DNA of 64,000 nucleotides. It comes from CAXTEJ01 sp964243295. GTDB lineage: Bacteria; Actinomycetota; Actinomycetes; Actinomycetales; Angustibacteraceae. The position numbers were made by a program, and so were the translations under genes. Every line of letters begins with the position of its first letter. Positions within the stretch are counted from its first letter, which is position 1. Shown in pieces: positions 37,043-45,353 of this stretch. The stretch is from the NCBI GenBank assembly GCA_964243295.1, contig CAXTEJ010000010.1, positions 23,696-87,695 of the forward strand, given 5' to 3'. The notes under the pieces were generated by a model that saw only the letters and a list, made by a program, of their open reading frames with translations, was not told where the DNA came from and ran no database searches.

Positions 37043-39141
37043 GGCGCGCCCCGGTCGGCGCCGACCGGCTCGGTGCCGTCGGCGGAGCGGTCGGAGGGCT
37101 CGGCGGTGTGCGTGCCATCGACCGGCCCCACCCGGCCGCGACGCACGGAGCCGGGCGCCGCGCCGTCCAGTCGGCTCTCGACCCCCTGGGAGGACTGCAG
37201 CTGCCAGGGCACGCTCGCGACCATCACGCCCGGCATGAAGAGCAGGCGCGCCTTGAGCCGAAGCGCGCTCTGGTTGTGCAGCAGCGCCTCCCACCAGTGC
37301 CCGACGACGTACTCGGGGATGTAGACCATCACCACGTCACGCGGGCTGCCGCGGCGGATCGAGTGCACGTAGTCGATGATCGGGCGGGTCACCTCGCGGT
37401 ACGGCGAGGCCAGCGACTTCAGCGGCACCGGGATGTCGCGGCGGTCCCAGTCCGCCTGCAGCGCAGCGGTCTCCTCGCGGTCGACGTCGACGCTGATGGC
37501 CTCCAGCACCGACGGGCGGGTGGCCCGCGCGTAGGCCACGGCGCGCAGCGTGGGACGGTGCACCCGGGAGACCAGGACCAGGGCGTGCACCCGCGAGGGC
37601 AGCAGCACCTCGCTGGCGTCGAAGTCAGGTGACAGCTCGACGCGGACGGCTTCGTAGTGCCGCTGGATCGCCCGCATCACGACGTACAGCACCACCATGG
37701 CGGCGATGGCGATCCAGGCGCCCTTGGCGAACTTGGTGATGAGCACGACGACCAGGACCGTGCCGCACAGCCCCGCGCCGATCGCGTTGATGACCCGGCT
37801 GCGGCGCATCCGGCGGGCGTCGCCGCCCGAGGCCGTGCCCAGGAGGCGGTTCCAGTGACGCACCATGCCGACCTGGCTGAGGGTGAACGAGACGAAGACG
37901 CCGACGATGTAGAGCTGGATCAGCCGGGTGACCTGGGCGTCGAAGGCCAGGATCAGGACGCTGGCGGCCAGGGCCAGGGCGACGATGCCGTTGCTGAACG
38001 CGAGCCGGTCGCCCCGGGTGTGCAGCTGGCGCGGGAGGTAGCCGTCGCGAGCCAGGATCGAACCGAGGACGGGGAAACCGTTGAACGCGGTGTTGGCGGC
38101 GAGCACCAGGATGATGCCCGTGGCCGCGGCGACGACGTAGAAGGCGACCGGCAGGTTGTCGAAGACCGAGTGCGCCAGCTGACCGATCACCGGGTCCTGC
38201 TCGTAGCCCCCGCCCACCGGCACGCCGCCGCGCAGCAGCTGGGTCGCGGGCTCCTCCGCGAAGTGCACCCGCGTCAACCGCGAGAGCATGACGATGGAGA
38301 ACAGCATGGTCACCGAGATGGCGCCGAGCAGCGCGAGGGTCGTGGCGGCGTTGCGGCTCTTGGGTTTCTCGAAGGCGGGGACGCCGTTGCTGATGGCTTC
38401 GACGCCGGTGAGCGCGGCGCAGCCGGACGAGAACGCGCGCAGCACCAGGAAGCCGCCGGCCAGCCCCGCGAGCCCGGACTCGTAGCCGGGCTCGGCGCGA
38501 AGCGTCAGATCGGCGCTCGGGGCAAGCGGCAGGTCGCCGAGCACGAAGTACCGGAAGAACCCCCACAGGGCCATGCCGATGATCGACACCATGAACACGT
38601 ACGTCGGCAGGGCGAACGCGGTGCCGGACTCGCGGACGCCGCGCAGGTTCATGGCGGCCAGCACCAGCACGGCGAGGACGGCCGCTGAAGCCTCGTGCCC
38701 CTTCAGCTGCGGGATCGCCGTCGCGGCGTACTGCGCCGCCGAGCTGATCGACACCGCGACGGTCAGCACGTAGTCGACCAGCAGCGCGCTGGCCACGGTC
38801 AGACCGGATCTCTTGCCCAGGTTGGTCGTCGCCACCTCGTAGTCGCCGCCGCCGGAGGGGTAGGCGTGCACGTTCTGGCGGTAGGAGGCGACCACGACGA
38901 GCATCACCACGGTCACGGCGAGCGCGACCTTCCAGCTGAACGCCTGCGCCGTCAGGCCCGCCACGCTGAGCGTCAGCAGGATCTCGTCGGGCGCGTAGGC
39001 GACCGAGGACAGGGCGTCGCTGGCGAACACCGGGAGGGCGATGCGCTTCGGGAGCAGCGTCTCGTTGAGCCGCTCGCTGCCAAGGGGTCGACCGACGAGG
39101 AGCCGCTTGAGGACATGACCTGCGGTGGGCACGAGAGACAA
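37039..39141 (-). CDS. APC-superfamily permease, KimA-like K+ transporter
   Basis: A 700-residue membrane protein: about twelve transmembrane segments (residues ~35-470; FASDALSSVAYAPDEILLTL, YPSGGGDYEVATTNLGKRSG) and a ~200-residue cytosolic C-terminal region resembling a universal-stress-like domain (HALVLVSRVHRPTLRAVAYA). This is the layout of KimA, a high-affinity K+ importer inhibited by c-di-AMP in Bacillus. The two trkA genes directly upstream, divergent, support a potassium role. The TTG start at 39141 is uncertain; GTG 39132 is an alternative. Confidence 0.85.
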   Translation of the reverse strand: MSLVPTAGHVLKRLLVGRPLGSERLNETLLPKRIALPVFASDALSSVAYAPDEILLTLSVAGLTAQAFSWKVALAVTVVMLVVVASYRQNVHAYPSGGGDYEVATTNLGKRSGLTVASALLVDYVLTVAVSISSAAQYAATAIPQLKGHEASAAVLAVLVLAAMNLRGVRESGTAFALPTYVFMVSIIGMALWGFFRYFVLGDLPLAPSADLTLRAEPGYESGLAGLAGGFLVLRAFSSGCAALTGVEAISNGVPAFEKPKSRNAATTLALLGAISVTMLFSIVMLSRLTRVHFAEEPATQLLRGGVPVGGGYEQDPVIGQLAHSVFDNLPVAFYVVAAATGIILVLAANTAFNGFPVLGSILARDGYLPRQLHTRGDRLAFSNGIVALALAASVLILAFDAQVTRLIQLYIVGVFVSFTLSQVGMVRHWNRLLGTASGGDARRMRRSRVINAIGAGLCGTVLVVVLITKFAKGAWIAIAAMVVLYVVMRAIQRHYEAVRVELSPDFDASEVLLPSRVHALVLVSRVHRPTLRAVAYARATRPSVLEAISVDVDREETAALQADWDRRDIPVPLKSLASPYREVTRPIIDYVHSIRRGSPRDVVMVYIPEYVVGHWWEALLHNQSALRLKARLLFMPGVMVASVPWQLQSSQGVESRLDGAAPGSVRRGRVGPVDGTHTAEPSDRSADGTEPVGADRGAP

Positions 39142-39201
39142 TGCTAGGCCCCTGCGGCGGTGTACGGTTTCGCTCGTCGACCACCGTCACGAGAGGGATC
39201 C

Positions 39202-39864
39202 GTGCACTTCGTGATCATGGGCTGCGGCCGGGTGGGCTCGGCCCTGGCGCACAGCCTCGAGGCGCAGGGCCACGACGTGGCCGTGATCGACCAGGACGAG
39301 TCGTCGTTCCGCCGGCTCGGATCAGGGTTCGAGGGACGCCGCATCGCCGGCATCGGCTTCGACCGCGACACCCAGCGCGAGGCCGGCATCGAGCAGGCGC
39401 ACGCCTTCGCCGCGGTCAGCAGCGGCGACAACTCCAACATCCTCGCCGCGCGCGTGGCGCGCGAGACCTTCGGCGTCTCGAACGTCGTGGCCCGCATCTA
39501 CGACCCGCGGCGCGCCGAGATCTACCAGCGGCTGGGCATCCCCACCGTCGCGACCGTGCGCTGGACCACCGACCAGATGCTCCGCCGGCTGCTGCCGGTC
39601 GGCGCGGCCCCGCTCTACCGCGACCCCAGCGGCCGGGTGATGCTCGCGGAGGTCCCGGTCGACGCGGGGTGGATCGGGCGGCGTGTCGACGAGGTCGGCG
39701 AGAACGCCGGCGTGCGCGTCGCGTTCCTGACCCGGCTCGGCGAGGGCCTCGTGCCGACGTCCTCGACGATCCTGCAGGACGGCGACCTGGTGCACGTGCT
39801 CGTCGCCGCCGACGACGTCCCCCGCGCCGAAGCGGCGCTCGACAGCGCGCCACCACGCGACTGA
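39202..39864 (+). CDS. ceoB: TrkA-family potassium uptake regulator (first copy)
   Basis: A 220-residue RCK protein: TrkA-N Rossmann domain with MGCGRVGSALAHSLEAQGHD and acidic strand end VIDQD, then a TrkA-C domain (~140-210; VMLAEVPVDAGWIGRRVDEV). GTG 39202 follows GAGAGGGA. Such proteins bind NAD(H) or nucleotides on the cytosolic face of K+ transporters and gate them. It is divergent from the KimA-like permease and 22 bases upstream of the second copy, the order of M. tuberculosis ceoB-ceoC. Confidence 0.9.
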   Translation: MHFVIMGCGRVGSALAHSLEAQGHDVAVIDQDESSFRRLGSGFEGRRIAGIGFDRDTQREAGIEQAHAFAAVSSGDNSNILAARVARETFGVSNVVARIYDPRRAEIYQRLGIPTVATVRWTTDQMLRRLLPVGAAPLYRDPSGRVMLAEVPVDAGWIGRRVDEVGENAGVRVAFLTRLGEGLVPTSSTILQDGDLVHVLVAADDVPRAEAALDSAPPRD

Positions 39865-39886
39865 CCCCCGAACCAAGGACTGCCAC

Positions 39887-40573
39887 ATGCGCGTCGTCAT
39901 CGCCGGGGCTGGGAGCGTCGGCCGCTCGATCGCTCGCGAGCTCATCGAGAACGGTCACCGGGTGCTGCTCGTCGACCGCGAGCCGCGCGCCGTCCAGGCC
40001 CGCCGGGTGCCCGAGGCCGAGTGGCTGCTCGCCGACGCGTGCGAGATCACCGCGCTCAACGAGGCCGGGCTCGAGTCGTGCGACGTCGTCGTCGCGGCGA
40101 CCGGTGACGACAAGGCGAACCTCGTGGTCTCGCTGCTCGCCAAGACCGAGTTCGGCGTCCCGCGCACCGTGGCCCGGGTCAACAACCCGAAGAACGAGTG
40201 GATGTTCGACGAGGGGTGGGGCGTCGACGTCGCCGTCTCGACCCCGCGGCTGATGACCGCGCTCATCGAGGAGGCCGTCAGCATCGGCGACCTGGTGCGC
40301 ATCTTCCAGTTCCAGCAGGGCCGCGCCACGATGGTCGAGATGACGCTGCCGGCCGACTCGTCGTACGCCGGGTCGCGCGTGGGCGACCTCACCTGGCCCA
40401 CCGACAGCGTGCTCGTCGGCATCATCCGCGAGGAGCGCCCCATCGCCCCCAGCCGCGACGACGCGCTCGAGGGCGGCGACGAGCTGCTCTTCCTCACCGT
40501 GCCCGAGAGCGAGGGTGAGCTGGAGCAGATGCTCTCCCCCGGCCACGTGCGCCGGCGCCCGCAGGTGACCTGA
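39887..40573 (+). CDS. ceoC: TrkA-family potassium uptake regulator (second copy)
   Basis: A 228-residue RCK protein with Rossmann motif VVIAGAGSVGRSIARELIEN and acidic LVDRE, plus a TrkA-C domain (~140-225; TMVEMTLPADSSYAGSRVGD). It follows the first copy in the same operon, and the two single-domain proteins probably form a hetero-oligomeric ring. The window has no classical TrkH/TrkG pore, so the likely partner is the adjacent KimA-like permease or a distant transporter. Confidence 0.9.
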   Translation: MRVVIAGAGSVGRSIARELIENGHRVLLVDREPRAVQARRVPEAEWLLADACEITALNEAGLESCDVVVAATGDDKANLVVSLLAKTEFGVPRTVARVNNPKNEWMFDEGWGVDVAVSTPRLMTALIEEAVSIGDLVRIFQFQQGRATMVEMTLPADSSYAGSRVGDLTWPTDSVLVGIIREERPIAPSRDDALEGGDELLFLTVPESEGELEQMLSPGHVRRRPQVT

Positions 40574-40588
40574 GCTCCCTGGCGTCAG

Positions 40589-41278
40589 TCAGGCTGCGTG
40601 CTGGTCGAGCGGGGTGCGGCCGCGGAGCAGGACGGCGCCCATGGCGGCGACGGCGAGCAGGTAGAGCGGCCAGCCCAGGGCGACCTTGGCGACGCCGAGC
40701 CACCCGACCGCGCCGGCGAGGTAGAGCGGCAGCATGACGGCGACGCGGACGGCGTACAGGCCGGTGAGCACGAGGGTCAGCCGCTGGCACAGCTGCAGGA
40801 CGCCGGGGTGGGAGCGCCAGGCGACGGGGTCGGTCGAGGTGCTGCCGACGACGAAACCGACCATCGGCCAGCGCGTCACGACCGACAGCAGCGAGACGCC
40901 GGTCAGCGCGCAGCTGTAGAGGATGCCCGGCAGGAACGCGTCCTCGGCCTTGCCGCTGCGCAGTGCGAAGAACGCCGCGATGGCGAGCGCCACGAGGCTG
41001 CCGAGCGCGAACCGGGGGGTCTGCTTCTGCGCCAGGCGGGCGACGAGCCCGATGACGACGGGGACGGCGGCGGCGACCAGCGCGGTGCGCAACGCCTGCG
41101 TCGTCGACCAGACGACGACGAACACCACCGTCGGCAGCGCCGCCTCGAGCGAGCCGCGGATGCCGCCGACGCCCTCGGCCAGACGGGCGCGCACGACCTC
41201 CTCGACGGTCGTGGCGCCGGGCGGCACCTCGCCGAGCGCAGCGCTCAGCGAGGACGTGCCCGCGGCGGGCGCGGTCAC
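40589..41278 (-). CDS. DUF3159 membrane protein
   Basis: A 229-residue integral membrane protein (about six helices) of the DUF3159 family known from actinobacteria (Rv2693c in M. tuberculosis). It has TVEEVVRARLAEGVGGIRGS before the first helix, and GYxP-like text is absent. It lies 13 bases after the OB-fold gene in the same minus-strand run. GTG 41278 is preferred because upstream text is the OB-fold gene's 3' end. Function unknown. Confidence 0.82.
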   Translation of the reverse strand: MTAPAAGTSSLSAALGEVPPGATTVEEVVRARLAEGVGGIRGSLEAALPTVVFVVVWSTTQALRTALVAAAVPVVIGLVARLAQKQTPRFALGSLVALAIAAFFALRSGKAEDAFLPGILYSCALTGVSLLSVVTRWPMVGFVVGSTSTDPVAWRSHPGVLQLCQRLTLVLTGLYAVRVAVMLPLYLAGAVGWLGVAKVALGWPLYLLAVAAMGAVLLRGRTPLDQHAA

Positions 41279-41291
41279 GCCGGCGCCGGCG

Positions 41292-41696
41292 TCACTCGGC
41301 GTCCGGCAGCAGCTCGTACGACGGGTTGAACACCACGGGCCGCCCGTCGCGCTGGGCGACCCGGCCGCGCACCCGCAGCCGGCGTCCGGCACCGATGCCC
41401 GCGACCTCGCGGCGGCCGAGCCAGACGACGTCGAGCACGCCGGTGCCGTCGTACAGCTGGGCGACGAGCGCCGGGACGCCGGCTCGGGGCCGCAGCGTGA
41501 CCGAGCGAATGGTGCCGCAGACGCAGGCGAGCCGGCGGTCGGGCAGCTCCTGCACGGGGGTGCCACCGGCCTTGCCCGCGGCCTCTCGGAGGTCCTCGTC
41601 CTCCAGCACGCTCTGCGAGCAGGTAAGGCGGTGCAGGACAGAGCGCAGTCGGGAGGGGGCAGCCTCGCTGCTGCGCCCCGGGTGGACGGTAGCCAT
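41292..41696 (-). CDS. OB-fold nucleic-acid-binding domain protein
   Basis: A 134-residue protein with an N-terminal basic helix (SRLRSVLHRLTCSQSVLEDE) and a C-terminal tRNA_anti/OB-fold (~60-130; ACVCGTIRSVTLRPRAGVPA, LYDGTGVLDVVWLGRREVAG, RLRVRGRVAQRDGRPVVFNP). Corresponds to Rv2694c. The strand pattern is like that of RecG/AspRS anticodon OB folds, so nucleic-acid binding is expected. ATG 41696. In a run with DUF3710 and DUF3159. Confidence 0.85.
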   Translation of the reverse strand: MATVHPGRSSEAAPSRLRSVLHRLTCSQSVLEDEDLREAAGKAGGTPVQELPDRRLACVCGTIRSVTLRPRAGVPALVAQLYDGTGVLDVVWLGRREVAGIGAGRRLRVRGRVAQRDGRPVVFNPSYELLPDAE

Positions 41697-41746
41697 GGGT
41701 CCAGCGTACGCGCGCGAGGCGGGCGGCCGTGACGCTTCGGGACGCG

Positions 41747-42508
41747 TCAGCGGATCTCGGTGATCTCCGGGCCGCGCTCGAACGGGTCGAGCCCGTCGCC
41801 GTCCTCGGCCGCCGCGGCCAGCGCCGCCTCGTCGGCGTCGGTCGCCTCGACAGGCAGGTGCAGCGGCAGCAGCTCGCGCGGCCCCATCGGCTCGGCTCCG
41901 CGCACGACGACGACCTGCGCGACGAAGGCCTCGAGGTCGACGGCGCTCGACGGGTCGACGGCGGCGCCGCCGTGGAACACCGCCCGCAGCAGCCATCGCG
42001 GGCCGTCGACGCCGGCGAACCGCAGCGGCTGGAAGCCGACGCGGCCGTCCGGCTGCTGGGCCGGCACGCGGGCGAGCAGCTCGTCGCCGAAGGGGCCGCT
42101 GCCGAAGTCGGCCGTGCCGCCCTGCTCGGTGATGCCGGTGGCGATCTCCTCCGCGATCTCGCGCCAGATGCCCTCGTGGCGCGGCGCGGCGAACGCCTGC
42201 AGCTGCACCGCGGAGTCGCCCATGACGACGAAGACGCCGGTGACCTGGCCGGACTCCTCGTCGACCTGCAGCTGCAGCTCGACACCGCTGACGAGCGGCA
42301 GCCGCAGCGCGCCGACGTCGAGCCTCGGGGCGTCGTCGGCCTCCGTGACGTCGAAGGGGCCGACACCGGGCACGCGCGGGGTGCCGAGGGCCGGGGTGTC
42401 GGCCACGTCGGTGGTGTCGTCGAGGTCGGCGTCGTCCGTCCGGTCGAGGGTGTCCTCGGCGCCGTCGGGCTCGGGCTCGTCGGCCTTCTTGCGCCGGAAG
42501 ATGCTCAT
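41747..42508 (-). CDS. DUF3710 domain protein
   Basis: A 253-residue protein: a basic start (MSIFRRKKADEPEPDG), a disordered acidic region to about residue 45, then the conserved DUF3710 core (GPFDVTEADDAPRLDVGALR, AAPRHEGIWREIAEEIATGI, FGDELLARVPAQQPDGRVGF). Corresponds to Rv2696c. ATG 42508 overlaps the dut stop as ATGA, so translation is coupled. Function unknown; constant linkage to dut suggests a nucleotide- or DNA-related role. Confidence 0.87.
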   Translation of the reverse strand: MSIFRRKKADEPEPDGAEDTLDRTDDADLDDTTDVADTPALGTPRVPGVGPFDVTEADDAPRLDVGALRLPLVSGVELQLQVDEESGQVTGVFVVMGDSAVQLQAFAAPRHEGIWREIAEEIATGITEQGGTADFGSGPFGDELLARVPAQQPDGRVGFQPLRFAGVDGPRWLLRAVFHGGAAVDPSSAVDLEAFVAQVVVVRGAEPMGPRELLPLHLPVEATDADEAALAAAAEDGDGLDPFERGPEITEIR

Positions 42509-43035
42509 GGTGTCGGTCCCTTCGAGGTGGTGCCGGGGTGCAGCGTGGGGTGCGCGGGCTCGTCGCCGGCAGCGAGGCCACCGGTGGAGCCGTGGCCGCC
42601 GGTGCCGCGCTCGGACGCCGGCAGCGCGGTGACGCGCACGAACCCCACCCGCTCGACGCGCTGGACGACGAGCTGGGCGATGCGGTCGCCGCGCCGCAGC
42701 GTCACGGGCGCCCGCCGGTCGGTGTTGAGCAGCACGACCTGCACCTCGCCGCGGTAGCCCGCGTCGACGGTGCCGGGCGCGTTGACCACCGTGACGCCGT
42801 GCCGCGACGCGAGCCCCGAGCGCGGGTGCACGAAGGCGGCGTAGCCGTCGGGCAGCGCGATCGCGACCCCCGTGGGCACCGTCGCGCGCTCGCCGGGGGC
42901 CAGCGTCAGTTCGACGCGGGTGACCAGGTCGCACCCGGCGTCGCCGGGGTGGGCGTAGGCGGGCGCCGGCACCCCGTCGTCCAGCAGCAGGAGCTGGACG
43001 TCGACGGTGCCCGGCGGTGGCGCGGGGAGGTTCAT
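42505..43035 (-). CDS. dut: dUTP diphosphatase
   Basis: A 176-residue trimeric dUTPase that hydrolyses dUTP to dUMP and PPi. All five motifs are visible: HPGDAGCDLVTR (I), PRSGLASRHG (III region), NAPGTVDAGYRGEVQVVLLN (catalytic Asp), RGDRIAQLVVQRV (IV) and the Gly-rich C-terminal arm ERGTGGHGSTGG (V). The C-terminal tail of about 20 residues is slightly long. ATG 43035. First gene of the dut-DUF3710-OB-DUF3159 run. Confidence 0.97.
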   Translation of the reverse strand: MNLPAPPPGTVDVQLLLLDDGVPAPAYAHPGDAGCDLVTRVELTLAPGERATVPTGVAIALPDGYAAFVHPRSGLASRHGVTVVNAPGTVDAGYRGEVQVVLLNTDRRAPVTLRRGDRIAQLVVQRVERVGFVRVTALPASERGTGGHGSTGGLAAGDEPAHPTLHPGTTSKGPTP

Positions 43036-43155
43036 CGCCGTCGACCCTAACGCGTGGGACGGGCCCCGCTCCCCCGGTGGCCGGACGACCGTGCACCCAC
43101 CGAAGCCGGTCGACCTCACCCGCCGGGCGGTGGGTGCCCGTGACACCCTGGTCGG

Positions 43156-43698
43156 GTGGCCACCACGCGACCGACGGACGGCGAGGCGGGCCCGCAGCGT
43201 CCCGGGCCGGTGCACCAGGAGCGGCTGACGCCGGCCGGCTGGGTGTGGGCCTCGGCGCTGCCCGTGGCGGGCAGCAGCGGTCTGGTCGTGCTCAGCACGC
43301 TCGGCGCCCGGGGTGCCCTCGCCGTCGCTGCCGTCGCCGTGCTGCTGGCCGGCTGGGGGCTGCTGCGCTCGAGCGCCGTGGTGTCGGTCGAGGACGGCGT
43401 GCTGCGGGCGGGCCGCGCCCACATCGAGGTGTCGTACCTCGGCGCCGTGCGCGAGCTGGACGCCGACCAGGTGCGGCTGCTGCGCGGCCCTCGCGCCGAC
43501 GCCCGGGCCTACGTCTGCCAGCGGGGCTGGGTGCCCTGCGGCGTAGCCGTCGAGATCGACGACCCCGACGACCCCGCCCCCTACTGGCTCATCTCCTCGC
43601 GCCACCCGAAGCGGCTGGCGCGGGCCCTGCGGGCGGCCGCAGCCACCGCCTCGCCGGCCGGTCGGTCAGGTCAGGCGCACTCGAGGCAGACCGGCTGA
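43156..43698 (+). CDS. DUF3093 membrane protein
   Basis: A 180-residue protein with two hydrophobic segments near residues 28-70 (WVWASALPVAGSSGLVVL, ALAVAAVAVLLAGWGLL) and a cytosolic part containing the DUF3093 text VLRAGRAHIEVSYLGAVREL and the end YWLISSRHPKRLARALRAA. Equivalent to Rv2698. GTG 43156. Divergent from dut, convergent with the DUF4193 gene (28-bp overlap of 3' ends). Function unknown. Confidence 0.85.
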   Translation: MATTRPTDGEAGPQRPGPVHQERLTPAGWVWASALPVAGSSGLVVLSTLGARGALAVAAVAVLLAGWGLLRSSAVVSVEDGVLRAGRAHIEVSYLGAVRELDADQVRLLRGPRADARAYVCQRGWVPCGVAVEIDDPDDPAPYWLISSRHPKRLARALRAAAATASPAGRSGQAHSRQTG

Positions 43699-43967
43699 GC
43701 CGAGGCCTGCGCCGACAGCTGGCTACGGTGCTTGACCAGGAAGCAGACGGTGCAGGTGAACTCGTCGGCCTGGCGCGGGAGCACCCGAACCGACAGCTCC
43801 TCGTTCGACAGGTCGGCGCCGGGCAGCTCGAAGCCCTCCGCCTGCTCGGTCTCGTCGACGTCGACAGCCGAGGCGCCCTTGTCGACGCGACGGGCCTTCA
43901 GCTCCTCGATGCTGTCCTCGTTGAGCTCGTCGTCGGTCTTGCGTGGTGCGTCGTAGTCGGTCGCCAT
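43671..43967 (-). CDS. DUF4193 zinc-ribbon protein
   Basis: A 98-residue acidic protein highly conserved across actinobacteria (Rv2699c type): MATDYDAPRKTDDELNEDSI at the N-terminus, a central acidic stretch and a C-terminal zinc ribbon, CTVC ... CLEC. The DELNEDSIEELKARR motif matches the family exactly. It overlaps the 3' end of the DUF3093 gene. No known function; the ribbon suggests a protein or nucleic-acid adaptor. Confidence 0.93.
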   Translation of the reverse strand: MATDYDAPRKTDDELNEDSIEELKARRVDKGASAVDVDETEQAEGFELPGADLSNEELSVRVLPRQADEFTCTVCFLVKHRSQLSAQASAQPVCLECA

Positions 43968-44272
43968 CTGGGTGTCGTCCTCCGGTGTTCCTGCGTGGAT
44001 CCGTGACCGGGTGTGCGCTGCGCTGCGGGGGCATCCGGGGTTGCGGCGTCATAACGTCGCCGGGCCACGATTTGTGCCCGGTCGAAGGCGGATTGTGCCC
44101 CATCCGGACCGGGTCCGGCGACGTGCGCCGGTAAGCCCCGCGCCACCGCGGCCGGTTCACCTGCCGTTCACCGAGCTGCCCGCGGTCCCCGCTTGCACGA
44201 GAAGGCCGGTCGGCCCCACCCTGAGGCACGGACGCACCGCGGACGGATGCCGAAGCGACCTCGGAGGTGCGC
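43968..44272. other. 305-bp intergenic region
   Basis: It contains the divergent promoters of the DUF4193 gene and the small gene at 44273. I see no gene in it. In mycobacteria the cei gene stands about here; no equivalent is visible. Confidence 0.5.
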
Positions 44273-44497
44273 GTGGACCAGCTCAAGAACACCCTGGTGG
44301 CCCGTGTGAGGGACGCCCGAGCGGCTCTCGCCGCGGCACGGGCCGCCGGCGACGACTACCTCGCGGTGGTGCGAGAGGGCGAGATCGAGTCGCTCACGCT
44401 GCTCGCCGCCGAGCACGACATCGTCCTCCCGGACGACGAGGGCGCACCCGACCACGTTCTCTCGCTCGTCGACCTCGAGCCGCGCAGCGTCGCCTGA
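44273..44497 (+). CDS. small hypothetical protein
   Basis: A 74-residue helical protein (DQLKNTLVARVRDARAALAA, GEIESLTLLAAEHDIVLPDD). GTG 44273 was chosen for GGAGG five bases upstream; GTG 44267 would overlap that site. Coding text is natural and ends 16 bases before the convergent inositol-phosphatase stop. No family recognised. Confidence 0.6.
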   Translation: MDQLKNTLVARVRDARAALAAARAAGDDYLAVVREGEIESLTLLAAEHDIVLPDDEGAPDHVLSLVDLEPRSVA

Positions 44498-44513
44498 GGC
44501 GTCGAGGCGCGAC

Positions 44514-45353
44514 TCAGCCGTCGCTGTCGGGACGCAGGTCACGGACGGCGTCCTGCAGCAGCGGGTGCAGCCGCGGGCCGGCGGCGACCACCAGGGCCTC
44601 TCCCGCCGCCGCCCCTGCGAGCCCGGTGACCAGGGCCCCGGCCTCGCGGGCCACCAGACCGCCGGCCGCGAGGTCCCACGGGTGGAGCCCGCGCTCGAGG
44701 TAGGCGTCGACGCGGCCGCACGCGACCATGCACAGGTCGAGCGCCGCGCTGCCGATCCGGCGGATGTCGCGCACCTGGGGGAGCAGCTGCTGCAGCAGCC
44801 GGGCCTGGTGCGTGCGGCGCTGCGCCCCGTAGCCGAAGCCGGTCGCGAGCAGCGCCTGCCCCAGCTCGTCGACGTCGGTGCAGCCGATGGGTGAGCCGTC
44901 GAGGAACGCCCCGCCGCCGAGCGTCGCGGTGAACGTCGCCCGCGACACCGGGTCGTGCACGCAGCCCGCGAGCACCTCGTGCCCGGCGTCGTCGGCCGGG
45001 TCACCGGTGACGACAGCGACGCTCACGGCGTACGCCGGGATGCCGTAGAGGTAGTTGACCGTGCCGTCGATCGGGTCGACGACCCACGTCAGGCCGCTGC
45101 TGCCGCCGGACGAGCCGCCCTCCTCCCCCAGCAGCCCGTCGTCCGGTCGAGCCCCGAGCAGGATCTCGCGCAGCAGCCGCTCGCTCGCCCGGTCCATGAC
45201 CGTGACGACGTCGGTCGGGCTGGTCTTGGTGGCCTCGACGCCGAGCCGCGCCGGGCGCTCGTCGACGACGAGCCGGCCCGCGGCGCACGCCGCCTCGACC
45301 GCGAGACCCAGCAGCTCGTCGTACGACGGGAGGCCGGCGGCGGCGGTCGGCAT
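44514..45353 (-). CDS. suhB: inositol monophosphatase family protein
   Basis: A 279-residue Mg-dependent phosphatase with GEEGG (motif A Glu), WVVDPIDGTVNYLYGIPAYA (motif B) and HPWDLAAGGLVAREAG (motif C). It corresponds to M. tuberculosis SuhB (Rv2701c), which makes myo-inositol needed for phosphatidylinositol and mycothiol; other substrates are possible. ATG 45353 overlaps the ferrochelatase stop as TGATG, so it is translated after hemH from one mRNA. Confidence 0.92.
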   Translation of the reverse strand: MPTAAAGLPSYDELLGLAVEAACAAGRLVVDERPARLGVEATKTSPTDVVTVMDRASERLLREILLGARPDDGLLGEEGGSSGGSSGLTWVVDPIDGTVNYLYGIPAYAVSVAVVTGDPADDAGHEVLAGCVHDPVSRATFTATLGGGAFLDGSPIGCTDVDELGQALLATGFGYGAQRRTHQARLLQQLLPQVRDIRRIGSAALDLCMVACGRVDAYLERGLHPWDLAAGGLVAREAGALVTGLAGAAAGEALVVAAGPRLHPLLQDAVRDLRPDSDG

